A program made the translations under genes and the position numbers. A stretch of 64,000 nucleotides of DNA, taken from positions 57,817,676 through 57,881,675 of the forward strand of contig NC_044554.1 in the NCBI RefSeq assembly GCF_007565055.1, written 5' to 3'. Shown here piece after piece: positions 47,181-59,120 of the stretch (within the stretch, counting starts at the first letter, position 1; each line of letters opens with the position of its first letter). This DNA comes from Rhinopithecus roxellana (Eukaryota; Chordata; Mammalia; Primates; Cercopithecidae). The notes beneath the pieces were generated by a model. That model did no database searches and was not told the origin of the DNA. It was given only the letters and a program-made list of their open reading frames with translations.

Positions 47181-48753
47181 TGTGTTGAGTGGATGAATGG
47201 GTGGGTGGCTGGAAGGAAGAAAGCATGCAATGAAGGAAGGGATGCCTGTTTCCTAGGCATGCTCTAGCAAAACCCCACAGCTAACATTCTCTGTTAGGTT
47301 TCTGTTATTAATTGCAAAGGCTTTGTAGATTGCTGAATAATATCTTTTATCTCCTTGCCTTCTTTTTGTAGAAGAGAAGAGGAATCGACCATTTGGTAAA
47401 GGCCAGGACTTGAGCCTTGCCTCAGGAAAACAGCATTAGAGGCTTGGGAGGTCACCTGTGGTTGGTGGCTGTGTGAGCTGTGGCCTTAAAGTCCCTGAGA
47501 CAGCAGACATGCTAAGTCAGGCCCTGCCATCGACATCCCGTCTGGCCCACCCTTTCTCCCATCTAGGATGTCAGCACCATGGACAGGACCCAAGCCCAGC
47601 CCCGGAAGGTGGGGTCTGTGAGGAATTCTGGTGAAGCGGAGGGCAGTCCCGTGCCCATCTCTAGGTGGAAGGGAGCTGGTGTACATATCTCTACTGGGTG
47701 TCACTGCTGCCCTTGTTTTCTGTCACCTGAGGCTCTGGCAGGCTGCAAGGTGATGAATCAAAGGGCGCCCCTCCCCCTCCTCCAACAAGGGATGGGGAAG
47801 GAATTACCTGGATCAATTTAGAGAATGCTGGCTTGGGGCCCAGTTATAGGTTTTAGTTTTCACATGCTACTTACCACACAGTGGCCCCATTTGACCCCAG
47901 TGGTAATAGAGTTTGGGAAAACTCTCTGATGGAACAACGTGAGGCTGTTTCCTGCAGCCAGGACTTCCTATCATGTCCATGTCATCTCCTGCAAACATCT
48001 CAGCAGGGTGGTGGCATGAACACTCCTGAGAAGGTGGAGGGGTACGGGGGGCTTGGTGTCCCTGCCTCCCTGTGGGCCTGTCCACTCATAGGGTCAGCAC
48101 AGGCCCGTGTGTGCTCAGTGTGCCTGGCCCTTGGGAATTTCCACGGGCCAGGACAGGTACACAGAATGAGCAGCTGCAAAGCTGCCCTGTGGTACCTGCT
48201 CCCGGAGGAAGCACAGGGCGAAGAAGATGGAGTCAGCTGGAAAGATGAGAGAGAGGTGCTCACTGCTCTGTAGAAGCCATCCTTGGAGGGCTCAGGGGTT
48301 ACAGGGACAAAAATGGCTTGAGAAAGTGAAGGGGCAGCTTTTGTCGTGGTTCCTGCCTCCAGGGAGAGCCTCACCATGTGTCAGGGTGGTGTGGGCTCAC
48401 CCTCCGGAACTCTGAAGAGCAGCACTCTCCCCCTCAGGACAGGCCAGTGCTGTGCTGCCTGTTGGCCCCCAAAGGAACTTCACGAAGCAGGTGACTCAAA
48501 CTGCAGCAGCTTTCCTCAGCGCTAAGCTACTTTGCACCCACTTCCCTCTGAGACCTTTGGCACCCTCTCTCTTCCTTCTCAGCTCTGAGGTCAGTTTATT
48601 TTTCCTGTCAAGCGGCAGAGATTGTTCAGGAAGTATGCATGGGAGGGTTTTATTTAACGCTCTCCATTCTCTCTCCTAGAAGTCTTCCTTTGCCCTTTTC
48701 CATGGACCTTTTTATGGAGGAAGGGACTGTTGAGGTCATTACAAAGGAGATGG
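47181..48753. other. intergenic, no recognised gene
   Basis: GC-rich with overlapping frames on both strands (47881-48273, 48000-48377) that shadow each other. No domain recognised. Confidence 0.45.
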
Positions 48754-49099
48754 GCTGGTGCGCAGTGGGTTATGCCTGTAATCCCAGCATTTTGGGAGGC
48801 CGAGGTAGAAGGATCACTTGAGCCCAGGCATTCAAGACCAGCCTGGGTAACAAAAAGAGGCCTCATCTCTACAAAAAAATTTAAAAATTAGCTGGACATG
48901 GTGGTAGCACACCTGTGGTCTCAGCTACTCAGGAGGCCAAGGCAGGAGGATCACTTGAGCCCAAGAGGTTGAGGCTGCAGTGAGCCAGGTTTGCACCACT
49001 GCACTCCAGCCTGGGTGACAGAGTGAGACACTGTCTCAAAAAAACAAAAAACAAAAAACAAAACAAAACAAAACAAAAAACCCAACAAGGAAAACAAAA
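48754..49099 (+). mobile_element. Alu SINE (AluJ/S-like), plus strand
   Basis: Dimeric Alu with a long complex A/AAAC tail (49039-49099). Target duplication ACAAAGGAGATGG (48741-48753) and ACAAAGGGGATGG (49100-49112), one difference in 13. Confidence 0.93.
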
Positions 49100-49190
49100 A
49101 CAAAGGGGATGGTGGCAAAGGTGAGACTACTGGTTGACTGCTGTGGTGAGCAGGTACTGGTGAGAAACCCAAGGTCTACCCATCTAGCAT

Positions 49191-49695
49191 TGTATTATCT
49201 ATCTTCTGGCATTTGGGGTTCTCTGACTAGAGACCGTCTGCCTTTCTAGAGCAATTCTTAGAGTGTTTTTAGAGGTAGCAAATAACTTCCCTGCAAGCCT
49301 GCCCGTCATTTGCAAACTAACCAATCCAGAGCCCATACTCTCAACCACCTCCTTTATCAGGCCAAACCACTGTCTTCATGCCATAAGCACCCTAGGGCCA
49401 GGTGGCAGACAACTAGGGACAGCCCTATACCTTAGAGCCTGCCAGAATTATTCAAACCAGCCAATCCTAAGCCTGCTTAGCTGCTTAGCCTGGGTCACCC
49501 ATACTTCCCCATGAAAATCACAATCAAGGTTTTTGCCTACACTTTCTCCCCAATCCTTCTGCCTTCTGATGACTTTGGTGCTTCCCCGTATGGCTCTGCA
49601 TGGCGTGGTGTGCCCCCTCCTCTTGGGAACTGTGAGTAATAAACTATCTTTTCAATGGCTGTCATGTCCTGATCTGCCAGTCTCACCATAACCCA
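49191..49695 (+). repeat. solitary LTR-like element, plus strand (tentative)
   Basis: Begins TGTATTATCT. Later it has CCAATCC repeats and the R-like end GTGAGTAATAAACTATC (AATAAA at about 49635), then GTCATGTCCTGATCTGCCAG. The layout matches an ERV LTR with its poly-A signal near the 3' end; family not assigned. Confidence 0.45.
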
Positions 49696-50333
49696 ACAAA
49701 AACAAAATCCCAGGTACGTTTTAAAATTAGCAAAGGAGATGAAGGACCTTGGTAAAGCCATGCCCCTTTCTGAGGGACCATTTCACCCTCTGAAATGGAA
49801 ATCAGATTTCTAAAGTTTTAGAGAAAATCCCATCCTGTGACTTCCCCTGTGGCAATGACAGCAGCAGCTTCTGCTTTGGGGGTCCACCCACTGAGTGGCC
49901 AGCCTCACATTGTCCATCCTGAGCACAAGCACAGAGGAGCAGAACACAGCCTGTGCTTTCAGAGATCCCCTATTGTTTTATAGTCAGAGCCTGGGACAGT
50001 GGAAGGAGGGCCCTGAGGCCTACCTCTTTATGGACAAAGAACTGGCCCAAGAGAGCATAGGCACTACTCAATGACTGACACATGCTGAGTCAACTTGGAT
50101 AATCTGAGCCAATCCAGTTGCTATTGGCTGTGTACGTACTTGTGTATGAGGTGCTGTGTGGGAGGGTAGTGGTGAACAGTGAGGCTTGGAGGAGCCAAAT
50201 CAGGTCATGGAAGACGTCATAGGATGTGCTAAGGATTAGATTTACTTTATTCTCAGGGTATGGGGGAGTTAGGAAGAGTTAAAAAAATTTTTTTCCTTTG
50301 TTCTATTTATGTATTTATGTATTTATTTATTAT
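49696..50333. other. intergenic, no recognised element
   Basis: Unassigned; ends in a T/A-rich TTTATGTATTTATTTATTAT run just before the MaLR LTR. Confidence 0.45.
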
Positions 50334-50694
50334 TGATATGGTTTGGCTGTGTCCCCATGCAAATCTCATCTTGAATTGTAGTTGCCATAGTTCCCAAGTG
50401 TTTTGGGACAGACCTGGTGGGAGATCATTGAATCATGGGGGTGGTTCCCCCATACTGTTCTCGTGGTAGTAAGTCAGTCTCATGAGATCTGATGGTTTTA
50501 TAAGGGTTTCCCCTTTCGCTTGGCTCTCATTGTCTCTCTTGCCTGCTGCCACGTAAGATGTGCCTTTCACCTTCTGCCATGATCATGAGGTCTCCCCAGC
50601 CACGTGGAACTGTGAGTCCATTAAACCTCTTATTCCTTATAAATTACTCAGTCTTGGGTATGTCTTTATCAGCAGCGTGAAAACAGACTACTAT
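50334..50694 (+). repeat. MaLR LTR (THE1/MST group), plus strand
   Basis: Starts TGATATGGTTTGGCTGTGTC and includes ATCTCATCTTGAATTGTAG, AATCATGGGGGTGGTTCCCC, TTATAAGGGTTTCCCCTTTC, CCACGTGGAACTGTGAGTCC, ending GTGAAAACAGACTACTATA. Solitary, about 361 bp. Close to MSTA/THE1D by the GGTTTCCCC block. Confidence 0.88.
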
Positions 50695-50698
50695 AATC

Positions 50699-50994
50699 TT
50701 TTTTTTTTTTGAGATGGGGTCTCGCTGTGTTGCCCAGGCTGGAGCGCAGTGGTGTGATCTTGGCTCACTGCAGCCTCCACTTCCCGGGTTCCAGCTATTC
50801 TCCTGCCTCAGCCTCCTGGGTAGCTTGGATTACAGGCACGTGCCACCACGCCTGGCTAATTTTTTGTATTTTTAGTAGAGACAAGCTTTCACCATGTTGG
50901 CCAGGCTGGTCTCAAACTCTTGACCTCAGGTGTTCTGCCTGCCTCAGCCTCCCAAAAGTGCTAGGATTACAAGCGTGAACCACTGTGCTTGGCC
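50699..50994 (-). mobile_element. Alu SINE, minus strand, at the LTR edge
   Basis: Dimeric Alu inserted right at the MaLR LTR 3' end; target duplication CTACTATAAT / CTACTACAAT with one difference. Confidence 0.92.
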
Positions 50995-51007
50995 TACTAC
51001 AATTATA

Positions 51008-51296
51008 TTTTCAGAGACAGGGTCTGGATTTGTCACCCAGGTTGGAGTGCAGTGGTGCAATCATGTCTCACTGCAGCCTTCAACTCCTGGGCTCAAGCAG
51101 TCCTCCCACATTAGCCTCCTGGGTAGCTAACAGAGGAGTGTGCCACCATGCCCAGCTAGTTTTAGTAATTTTTTTTGTAGAGATGGGGTCTCGCTATGTT
51201 GCCCAGGCTAGGTCTCAAACTCTTGGCCTCAAGCAATCCTCTCGTCTGGGCCTTCCAAAGTGCTGGGATTACAGGTGTGAGCTATCATGCCCAGTC
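51008..51296 (-). mobile_element. Alu SINE (AluJ-like), minus strand
   Basis: Old dimeric Alu (GGTCTGGATTTGTCACCCAG...CCCAGTC), only about 14 bp beyond its neighbour and in the same orientation. Divergence is higher than in the neighbour. Confidence 0.88.
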
Positions 51297-52150
51297 AAGA
51301 GTTTTAAAAGGGAAGGACATGACCGGATTTATGTTTCAAGAGTTTACCTGGACTTCTGTGCATAAAATCAATTAGTGGAAGAAAATAGGCTGTGATGTGA
51401 CACGTAAGGAAGCCAGTGTAGAACTGAATGAGAATTAATGAAGGGGCTTAAATGAGGTTAATATATTTGCTACCATCAGACAGAATGGAACACACATGAG
51501 ATATATCTAGAAAGGGAATTCGGTGGAATTTGGGAAGAGTTGCATATGGTGGACCAGTTTACAAGGCTGACGCTCAGGCTGTGGCTTGGGTGGTTTGTTG
51601 GATGTTGGATTAACTGAGACAAGGAGACTGACCAAGTAGATTCCCTCCTCTGGGCTTTACTTTCTTCTACAGTTCCTTCCTCCTTTCATAGTCTAGATTT
51701 CTACTTCTCAGAAAATTTCTCTGCAAGAAGGTGGAGGCCAAATGTGGGAAGGGATGTTGACATGAATAGGCCCTGTTAGTCTCTGAACATGTTGCCAGGC
51801 TGGCCTTCAGCAGAGGACTGAGGAAAGGTGGGTCTGAGTGCTTCCCAGGAGAAGCAGCGGCCCACTCTTCAATTCATAGCCCAAGCCAGTGCTACTCAGT
51901 TCCCTTAGAAGCGATAAAAGAGAAGATGAAGATTTAACTGTGAGCAAGATATATTTAGGTCAAACTCCTATCGAGAAGAATTGAGGGGAAAAAAGGCCTG
52001 AAGCCAAAAGCACCATTCTCTTCTTATAAAGCCAACCATAGGAATTCCACATGTCAGATCTTAGAGGTCTCTGGCCCTGGGCCCCACACTTCCCAGTTGC
52101 AGTTGATTCACGTAGAGGAGCCAGTGCTGCACGCTACAGTGGAAGGACAT
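51297..52150. other. intergenic between two MaLR LTRs
   Basis: No recognised repeat. The LTRs on either side face opposite ways, so this is not the inside of one element. Confidence 0.5.
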
Positions 52151-52494
52151 TGTATCAGTTCATTTTCACCTGCTAATAAGGACATACCTAAGACTGGGGA
52201 AGAAAAGCAGGTTTAGTGGACTTACAGTTCAGTGTGGCTGGCGAGGCCTCACAATCATGGCAGAAGGCAAGGAGAAGCAAGTCACATCTTACGTGGCAAA
52301 GAGAAGAGAGCTTGTGCAGGGAAACTCCCCTTTTTAAAACCATCAGATCTCATTCACTATCACAAGAACAGTACAGGAAAGACCCACCCACATAATTCAA
52401 TCACCTTCCAACGGGTTCCTCCCATGACACATGGGAATTGTGGGAGTTAGAATTCAAGATGAGATTTGGGTGGGGACACACCCAAACCATATCA
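52151..52494 (-). repeat. MaLR LTR (THE1B/MSTB-like), minus strand
   Basis: Reverse complement of a MaLR LTR: begins TGTATCAGTTCATTTTCACC and ends CACACCCAAACCATATCA. It carries the GGGGAGTTTCCCTGCACAAG-type block of THE1/MSTB. About 344 bp, solitary. Confidence 0.88.
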
Positions 52495-52863
52495 ATCATG
52501 CAGGAGCCAGGCGCTCCTCAGCCCTGGGCTCCCACATCCCTCAGCTGCAGTCAACCCTGTCTAGTGATGGAGCTTGGGTGCCAGGACACCACCGCTGTAA
52601 GGACAGCACCAGGGATGGTACGATGAAGGGCACGATCTTGGGCCTCCTCCTTGAGGGCTGATCCTCAGTGTGAGCATTTTCCTGCAGGTGGCATGCAGAA
52701 AGGACAACCGCTCTGATTCTGTCCCATCCATGGCCTGTATGACCACAGTCACACTCCTGCAGAAATGTTCTGGGATCTGGGGGCTAGCCCTCCTTTCTCG
52801 TTAAGGTGCCCATAACAAATATACATTGAGTCAAAACTGCAGATGGGCCACAAGTAAAAAACA
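52495..52863. other. intergenic, no recognised element
   Basis: No polypurine tract lies next to the LTR, so an attached MaLR internal region is not obvious. Nothing else supported. Confidence 0.4.
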
Positions 52864-53947
52864 TTAACTTTTATTGTGAACCTCCATTCTGCTGGGGCTT
52901 TGCAAGTTCAACCTTCCAGCTTGGGGTTCTCCCCGTCTCTGGGGTTTGCAGCTAAGCTCCAGTTGTAGTGCCAAGGCATTAAAGAAGGTCCCATCTGGCC
53001 CTGTGTCCCAGTCCTCAGGTGTCCCTGAAGTGTCTATCATCTGTGTGGTCCACATTCTTCAGTTCACATATGTTCCCACTGAGAAGGCCCCATCAGCCAT
53101 CGTGACCAACTCTGAGTCAGGCTTGAGGACCCAGGAATTATTTGACTGCTTCTGTGTCCTGTGGGGGTGCTGTTTGTGGCACTGATTCTCTGGACCCATC
53201 ACACAGATGTACCCTCTCTGGGTTCTTGCTGTACCCTCTGGACTCTCACCCAGGAATGGGGCACAGTTACCTCTTGGGAACACACCAACACCCAGCTGTC
53301 TTTATGTTCCTTATCTCACTATTCACCTCCCAACCCTCCAACCAACTACTTGCAGGGAGAAAGCCTTTCTCTATAAATAGTGCTGTTTTCTCTGAGGTAT
53401 CCAGCATTAACTCCTGCATGGGTAAGACCTTCAGATGCAAATAAGAAAAAAAAAAAAAAAAAGCAAGTGACAGGTATACAGGTATTTTGCTTTCTGTCCT
53501 CTCACAATGAAGGGAAGGAATGAAAGAGGAAAATACTTGAAGAAAAAAATCGATTATTCTTCTCCAAACATTGTTCTTCCACAGTTTTCTTCCCAATAAG
53601 TCTGTGTCCCCACCAAGAAGAGGGGAACTAGGCTCTGCCCAAACTGAATATCCCTGGTCAGTGGCTGCTCCACTCAAACTGCCTGCTCTGTGGGTGAGAC
53701 TTTCCCAGGATCTCTCAGGACAGCTGAGGAGGCTGCACACTGGGCAGAATTCTCTCCTCCCTCCTCCTGGCTGGGGGCCTGTCCCCATTCTCTCCCTTGC
53801 TTTCTCTAGCCTTGCTATGGGTTCAGATTTCTCCCCTAGCTCAGTCTCTGCACTGGGCCCCCCAACCGCTTGCTGAATACTGGGGCCCTTTGGTCTTGGC
53901 TGCTCAGTTAGAGGTGTCCCCACCTGATGGCCGGTGACACCTGTCAA
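52864..53947 (-). other. low-stop stretch of unknown nature
   Basis: On the minus strand, 53947 to 53267 is open for 226 codons. A second frame, from 53283 to 52864, is open for 140 codons with one stop (TGA just before 53055). The last codons overlap AATAAAAG near 52870, a possible poly-A signal. I recognise no domain. A run of F residues comes from the poly-A at 53444-53462, which argues against a real protein. It could be an old retroelement internal region, a decayed gene, a lncRNA or chance in GC-rich DNA. Confidence 0.3.
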
Positions 53948-54789
53948 GTGCCAGCCAGGGCTGCTGGCTCTGGTAGAAAGCCTCTTGCCCCAGAGGGCAG
54001 ACCCTGACAGGTGCTTCAGAACTTCCCCTGGAGGGAAAATTCTTTCTCTCCAGGAGGAAGGTCAGTTCTTTTAGAAATTCTCAGTCTGGCATAAAGGGCC
54101 TTAAAAATCATCCTCCATGCCCTTCTCTTTCTAGATATTTTCCTGGGAATCAGGAATTAATCTGGTCCACAGCCTCTAGTCGTCTTCATCACCCCCTTTC
54201 TTCATCCTGGTGACCGCCCTGAATCTGCTGAAGGCATTTACAGTGGTCTGTTGGACCCTCTCTCATGCAGCTTAGGGAGCGCCCTCTGAACCCGGGCCTC
54301 CTAGAGGCACACGAGTCTGCCTGGGCTCCCCACTGCCTCGAAGGCATGGCTCTGTCTTGGTTTGTGACCAGTCCCCGATACAGACATGATCTGCCTGAGG
54401 GGTCTTTGCCAACCAGGTTGAGTCTCCACACTGAAGGGTAGGACTCTGAGTCTGCAAAATCAGGGGTGCAAGAAATTACTCTATTGCTCTAAAACTTGGT
54501 GAAGTGAGGATTCCTGCCAGCTTCCCTTGGAGTGGTCCTCTAGGACAGATGGGGCGGAAACAGGGAAATACCCACACAGAAAATGTGCGTTCATAGTTCA
54601 TACTGTTTGATAGCACAGTAAGGGAAATTTTCTGACTCCTCCACCCAGGATATTCCCACTATGGTAACCAGGGAGTATCCGCCTCTTTCTTACGTCTTCC
54701 TCCTGCCATTCTTTCCTTTCCTTTGGAAGAACTGCCCCCTTGCTCCTTCTATGTGCGTCCTGGAGAACTGCCACTCATAGGAACCCACT
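53948..54789. other. intergenic, no recognised element
   Basis: Pyrimidine-rich, GC-moderate. Short overlapping minus frames at 54189-54457 have no domain. Confidence 0.45.
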
Positions 54790-55115
54790 TCCACCCCCAT
54801 TGGCTGCCTGAATGGGTGGGCACATTACCAGCCTGGGCCAATCAGCTCTTGTCTCCTGGGAATTTGACTGTTGAGTGATGGCACAAGGAAGAGAGGGTGG
54901 GTGGAGCTATGTCACCTGAAAGTAATACCCTATAAGAGAAAGTCCACAGATTTCTGCTGCTGTGATCTCTAGAGCAACCATTTCTATCCTTCCCAGTGCC
55001 AGGTTGTTGAACTCATTCGATGAGCACCCAGTATTCTTTAAACACATATTTGTTTCTTGCTTAAGTTGGTCGAGTCCATTTCTATGACTTGCAAGAAGAA
55101 CCCTAACTCTATCCT
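54790..55115 (+). repeat. LTR-like or MLT-type relic, plus strand (tentative)
   Basis: TGGGTGGGCACATTACCAGC...TGGGCCAATCAGC early, and the end GTCGAGTCCATTTCTATGAC...TTGCAAGAAGAACCCTAACT, which resembles MLT-type LTR 3' ends. Family uncertain. Confidence 0.4.
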
Positions 55116-55604
55116 CTGGTTTACACCTCTCAGGTGCCCTCTGGTTTCTAATTTCTCTGATGGCCAGGCAGTAGCAGGATGAATCATGAGTTGCCAGGAA
55201 GGGCTTTAGAATACTGTCCTCTGGGCATGTGGGTAGCAAGCAGCCACAGCAAGGCTGCAGGCTGGTCCTCTGGCCAGGGTGAACAGTCAAGGAGGCACAC
55301 TACTGGACACTTTCAGGGTGAGGCAGTTTATTGGTCCAGGACCTCTCCCTCCAGACACATCTCTTTCTGAGAATCCGTTCTGACTTTCACAGGACTCTGC
55401 TCTGTCCAGCTTATGGGAGCCCAACCTTCCACTCTGAGCCTTGGTGAACCAGTGTGGGGAAACCCAAGTACAGTATATAGGAAGAGCTGGAATCAGGAAG
55501 ATGCCAAAGTTGGCTGCAAGACCTGCTGCTACAGATCAGGAGCAGCTTAGAGCAGTAGTTACATTTTGGCAACCTGTTTTCCAGTTTGGAATCAGCATGA
55601 TATT
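55116..55604. other. intergenic, no recognised element
   Basis: No supported gene; frames at 54907-55370 are chance. Confidence 0.4.
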
Positions 55605-55745
55605 AGAGTAGTGATTTTCAACCATAGATACTAAGTCAAATCATCTGGGTTTAAAACAAAATCAAAAGCCATTGCTGTGTGAATGGGGTGGTGGGGAGTC
55701 AATTAAGTAGGAATCTCTGAGAGGTGAAGCAATATGCACCCAGGA
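55605..55745 (+). repeat. hAT-Charlie MITE relic (MER5A-like), plus strand (tentative)
   Basis: AGTAGTGATTTTCAACCATA...CAAATCATCTGGGTTTAAAA...TAGGAATCTCTGAGAGG follows the MER5A order, with loss of the end. Confidence 0.45.
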
Positions 55746-55957
55746 CTGGGAACTGCTTCCGACCAAGTGAACCTCTGTAAGCCCTGATCCTGCTGCATTT
55801 ATGGGAAAAGTTTAGGCTGGGCCCTTGGCCCTGTGTCCTGGCCCCTCAAGGAAAGTTGCTGGCTCCCATCTCTGAACCTCTCTTCTGAGCCTGTTTGCTC
55901 TCAATTAGTGCCTTCTGCCCCTGGCCAAAGCCTTTGCACCTGGTTGCTGCCTTTTCT

Positions 55958-56266
55958 TTTTTTTTCTTTTTTTTTTTTTTGAGACGGAGTCTCACTCTGT
56001 CACCCAGGCTGGAGTGCAGTGGCCAGATCTCAGCTCACTGCAAGCTCCGCCTCCCAGGTTCACGCCATTCTCCTGCCTCAGCCTCCCGAGTAGCTGGGAC
56101 TACAGGCGCCGCCACCTTGCCCGGCTAGTTTTTTTTTTTTGTATTTTTAGTAGAGATGGGGTTTCACTGTGTTAGCCAGGATGGTTTCGATCTCCTGACC
56201 TTGTGATCCGCCCGTCTCGGCCTCCCAAAGTGCTGGGATTACAGGCTTGAGCCACCGCGCCCGGCC
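55958..56266 (-). mobile_element. young AluY of Old World monkey type, minus strand
   Basis: Perfect 13-bp target duplication TGCTGCCTTTTCT (55945-55957, 56267-56279). The body has GGCCAGATCTCAGCTCAC, CCCGGCTAGTTTTTTTTT and GGCTTGAGCCACCGCGCCC, the Cercopithecid-type variants seen in the 34.7-kb copy. A 1-base loss in AGGCGCCGCCACC. Confidence 0.93.
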
Positions 56267-56279
56267 TGCTGCCTTTTCT

Positions 56280-57105
56280 AAATGATGCTAAGGAAGCGTG
56301 GGTGACCTGACACCATAAGCTGATTTTGCACCTTAGTTCCACATGTGCCAGCTCCATCCCCTCCAGGTATTTGTTCCTGGCTCCAGGGACCCTACCTGGA
56401 TATTCTTCCCTGGGCCCTGCTTGTCCAGTAAAAGACCTTGGAAATGGAGAGACAGAGACAAGCTGAAGGGTTAGCAGAAGCAGTTAGTTATACAAGAGCA
56501 GAGATGGAAGATTATAAATGGCAAATTGCCCATTATGACTGTTCCTGTTAAGCAGCCCTAGAGTAATGTCTGTGTTCTGCAAGACTGAACTCAAATAAAA
56601 GCTTGCAGTGTGCTTAATCCCTGAAGAGAAAAGCAAAGCTATTATCAGTTGAAGAGAAGAAAATATAGTTTTTAAAAAGTACTTAGTTATACTGATTGCT
56701 TCTGCTTATTTAAACCTATCTACATTGTATATTAGTTAATAATAAAGATTAAAAATTATATGCTGAAGACTTAAAATTGAGTCTTTCTTTTCCTTCTCTC
56801 TCTCTCTCTCTCTCTTCTTTTTCCTTCCTTCCTTTTCTTTCTTCTTTCTTTTGTTGTTTCTTTGTGTCTTTTTTTTTTTGAAAAAAACCAACACTATATT
56901 AACTATAGACTTTGGGCGATAATGGTAAGACAATGTTCATGTGTGGCTTTATGTACACTGGCTGTGTGAAACTGGTTTAATTTATCTGACTACTAGAGGC
57001 TTGATGGCAGGAGACAGCTTGTGGAATAAAATCAAGAAATTAAAAGGTGACCACCATCACTGCTTTTGTGAAGCTGAATGGCCTATGTGCAGATACTGAG
57101 TTAGG
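56280..57105. other. region before the ERV gag start, with a CT-rich run
   Basis: A (TC)n/(CTTT)n pyrimidine run lies at about 56778-56877. I see no clear 5' LTR, primer-binding site or tRNA-like 18-mer ahead of gag, so the ERV may lack its 5' end or it may be too diverged. Confidence 0.5.
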
Positions 57106-58690
57106 ATGGGCAACAAAGTCTCTATTTCCTCTGAAATTCCCCTAGGGAATAATCTGGCTAATGGGAAGGAATATAGTTATGAACCTTTGACTAGAAAAAA
57201 GATTATTTATTACTGTAATATTACTGTCTAGACTCAGTACCTGCTGGGTGACAATAGATTTTGGCCCCAGAATGGAAGTACTCAATATTGGACTTTGATA
57301 AAATTAGAGGACCTTTGTCAGAGAGTAAGGAAATGGGACAAAATACCATACACCCACTCTTTTATGCTATTGCAGAATCAGGACTCAGGACAGGAAAGGG
57401 GCCATAGGATATTAGCCATGCAGGGAGATGCGAAGAAAGTACTCCTAGATAGTCAAACTCAGGAAAAAAGGACAAGAAAGATTTAACCCTTTTATAGGCC
57501 TTGAACCTGGCAGCCACTATGGGTCTCATTGAGGCAGCTGTGGCTCAACCAGCAGCCACCCTTCCCCCTGGTCAAGGCAGACCCATAACACAGACATTCC
57601 CACGGGGCCAGCAGCTGCTTTCTTAGCTGCCATGCCAACTGCTTCCACCCCACCTTATGAAGAAGTAGATTTAAAAGAGGGAGCCACAGCCCCTTCTGAG
57701 TATGAAGGAGCTGGAATGGTCTCTCCCTCAAAGATCTGGCAGGGCACCCAGTTTGGACAGGGCAAAAGTAGGATTGGGGCAGGGCAATTCCCATTTAGGC
57801 AATTACCAGTAGAAGGTTTAAATAAAAATAGACAACCCGCAGGACATCATTGATAGATATACAGCTCATTTTTAACATATGACTTATTGAATTAGAAAAG
57901 TTCCAATCCACCCTACTGGGAGGACCCCAAGAGGATGGCAGACCTTTTAAAATCCATTTTGCCACCCATCAATACACTTGAGCAGATGTACAGGCCTTCC
58001 TGAATATGCTTTTAGTGGCAAATAAAAAGATATTAGCAATTAAAGAGGCAAATGAGGAAGTGTAGCACCTCCATAAAACCAACCCATAAAATACTCCCAA
58101 TCCTGCCATGGACATTCTAGGTACAAACCCTCACTGGGACCCCAACCAAGCAAATGATATGGCTTGCCTAGAACACTAATGTAAGTGTGTCGTAGTTGGA
58201 CTCAGAAAGGGAATACCCAAGCAAAATTGCCTGAACAAAGTCCAAACAGTCATCCAGAAGGCAAATGAAGATCCTTCTGAATTCTGAGAACAAATCTACC
58301 AGAGTTTTTGTAGAAATACAGGCATAAACCCTGAGAAGTCTGAGAATTCAAGGCTATTAAATGTGACTTTTATTTAGAGAAGTACCTCCAACATAATGAA
58401 AAAAATTAGAAAAATATGATGAGTTGCTGGAAATGATCCCAGATCACTTGGTGGATGTTGCTTTGCAGCTGTATAACCACAGAGACAACAAGGGAGAAAA
58501 GGAACAACAACCTGGCACTGCATATATGGCACAAGCAGGGTTCCTCAATGCCCTAGGAACTGGGGCAAGCCCCCTAGGCCACAAAAAATGTGCTTACTGC
58601 ATGGAGGAAGGCCATTGGAAGGCCAACTGTTCAAAACTAAAAGAGACAGGGGGCCAAAGAAAATCAGGATCCATCCAGGAGTGAGGTCAT
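57106..58690 (+). pseudogene. ERV gag relic
   Basis: Starts ATGGGCAACAAAGTC, encoding MGNKV, a Gly2 myristoylation-type matrix start as in gammaretroviruses. Matrix- and capsid-like segments follow with stops (for example in 57840-58420). The nucleocapsid end holds one intact zinc knuckle at 58589-58630, of form CX2CX4HX4C (CAYCMEEGHWKANC). The knuckle frame is open from 58424 to 58684. Confidence 0.8.
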
Positions 58691-59120
58691 AAACGGATGC
58701 TGGGACAGAGCTGTGATAATTAATGGGGATGCCCATGGGCTCCCTTAGGTCTTTCAAAACCAATTAACACTTCCCCAGAAGAGCCCTGGATATTATTGAC
58801 AGTGGAAAGCAAACTTATTAATTTCCTGGTTGATACAGAGGCTTCATACTCCATTCTTAACACCCCAGAAGCACAGAGCATAAGAATAACAGCACCTGTG
58901 ATGGAAATAGCAGGGGGTATCAAGCAAAAAGCCTCTTTTCAACCTTTGAAATATAAGTTGGGGGATCTGGAACTAAGGCATGGTTTATATGTATGTCAGA
59001 ATGCCCCAGCTCTCTGCTTGGATGATGCCTACAATGTAAATTAAATGCTCAAGTAGCCTTCTTCCCTGAGGAACAGCAGTGATGCTTGCAGGTTCCCCCA
59101 CAGTAAGAACTTTGGTTACA
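58691..59120 (+). pseudogene. ERV protease relic with active-site Gly lost
   Basis: A retropepsin-like segment with LINFLVDTEASYSILNT. The catalytic triplet DTG reads DTE (GAT ACA GAG at 58832-58840), one base change, so the enzyme would be inactive. The open frame runs 58796-59044 and ends at a stop. Confidence 0.75.

Noticed and set aside
51297..52150. Interior of a MaLR provirus between the two LTRs
   Set aside because: The LTRs are in opposite orientation and of different subtype, so they do not bound one element.
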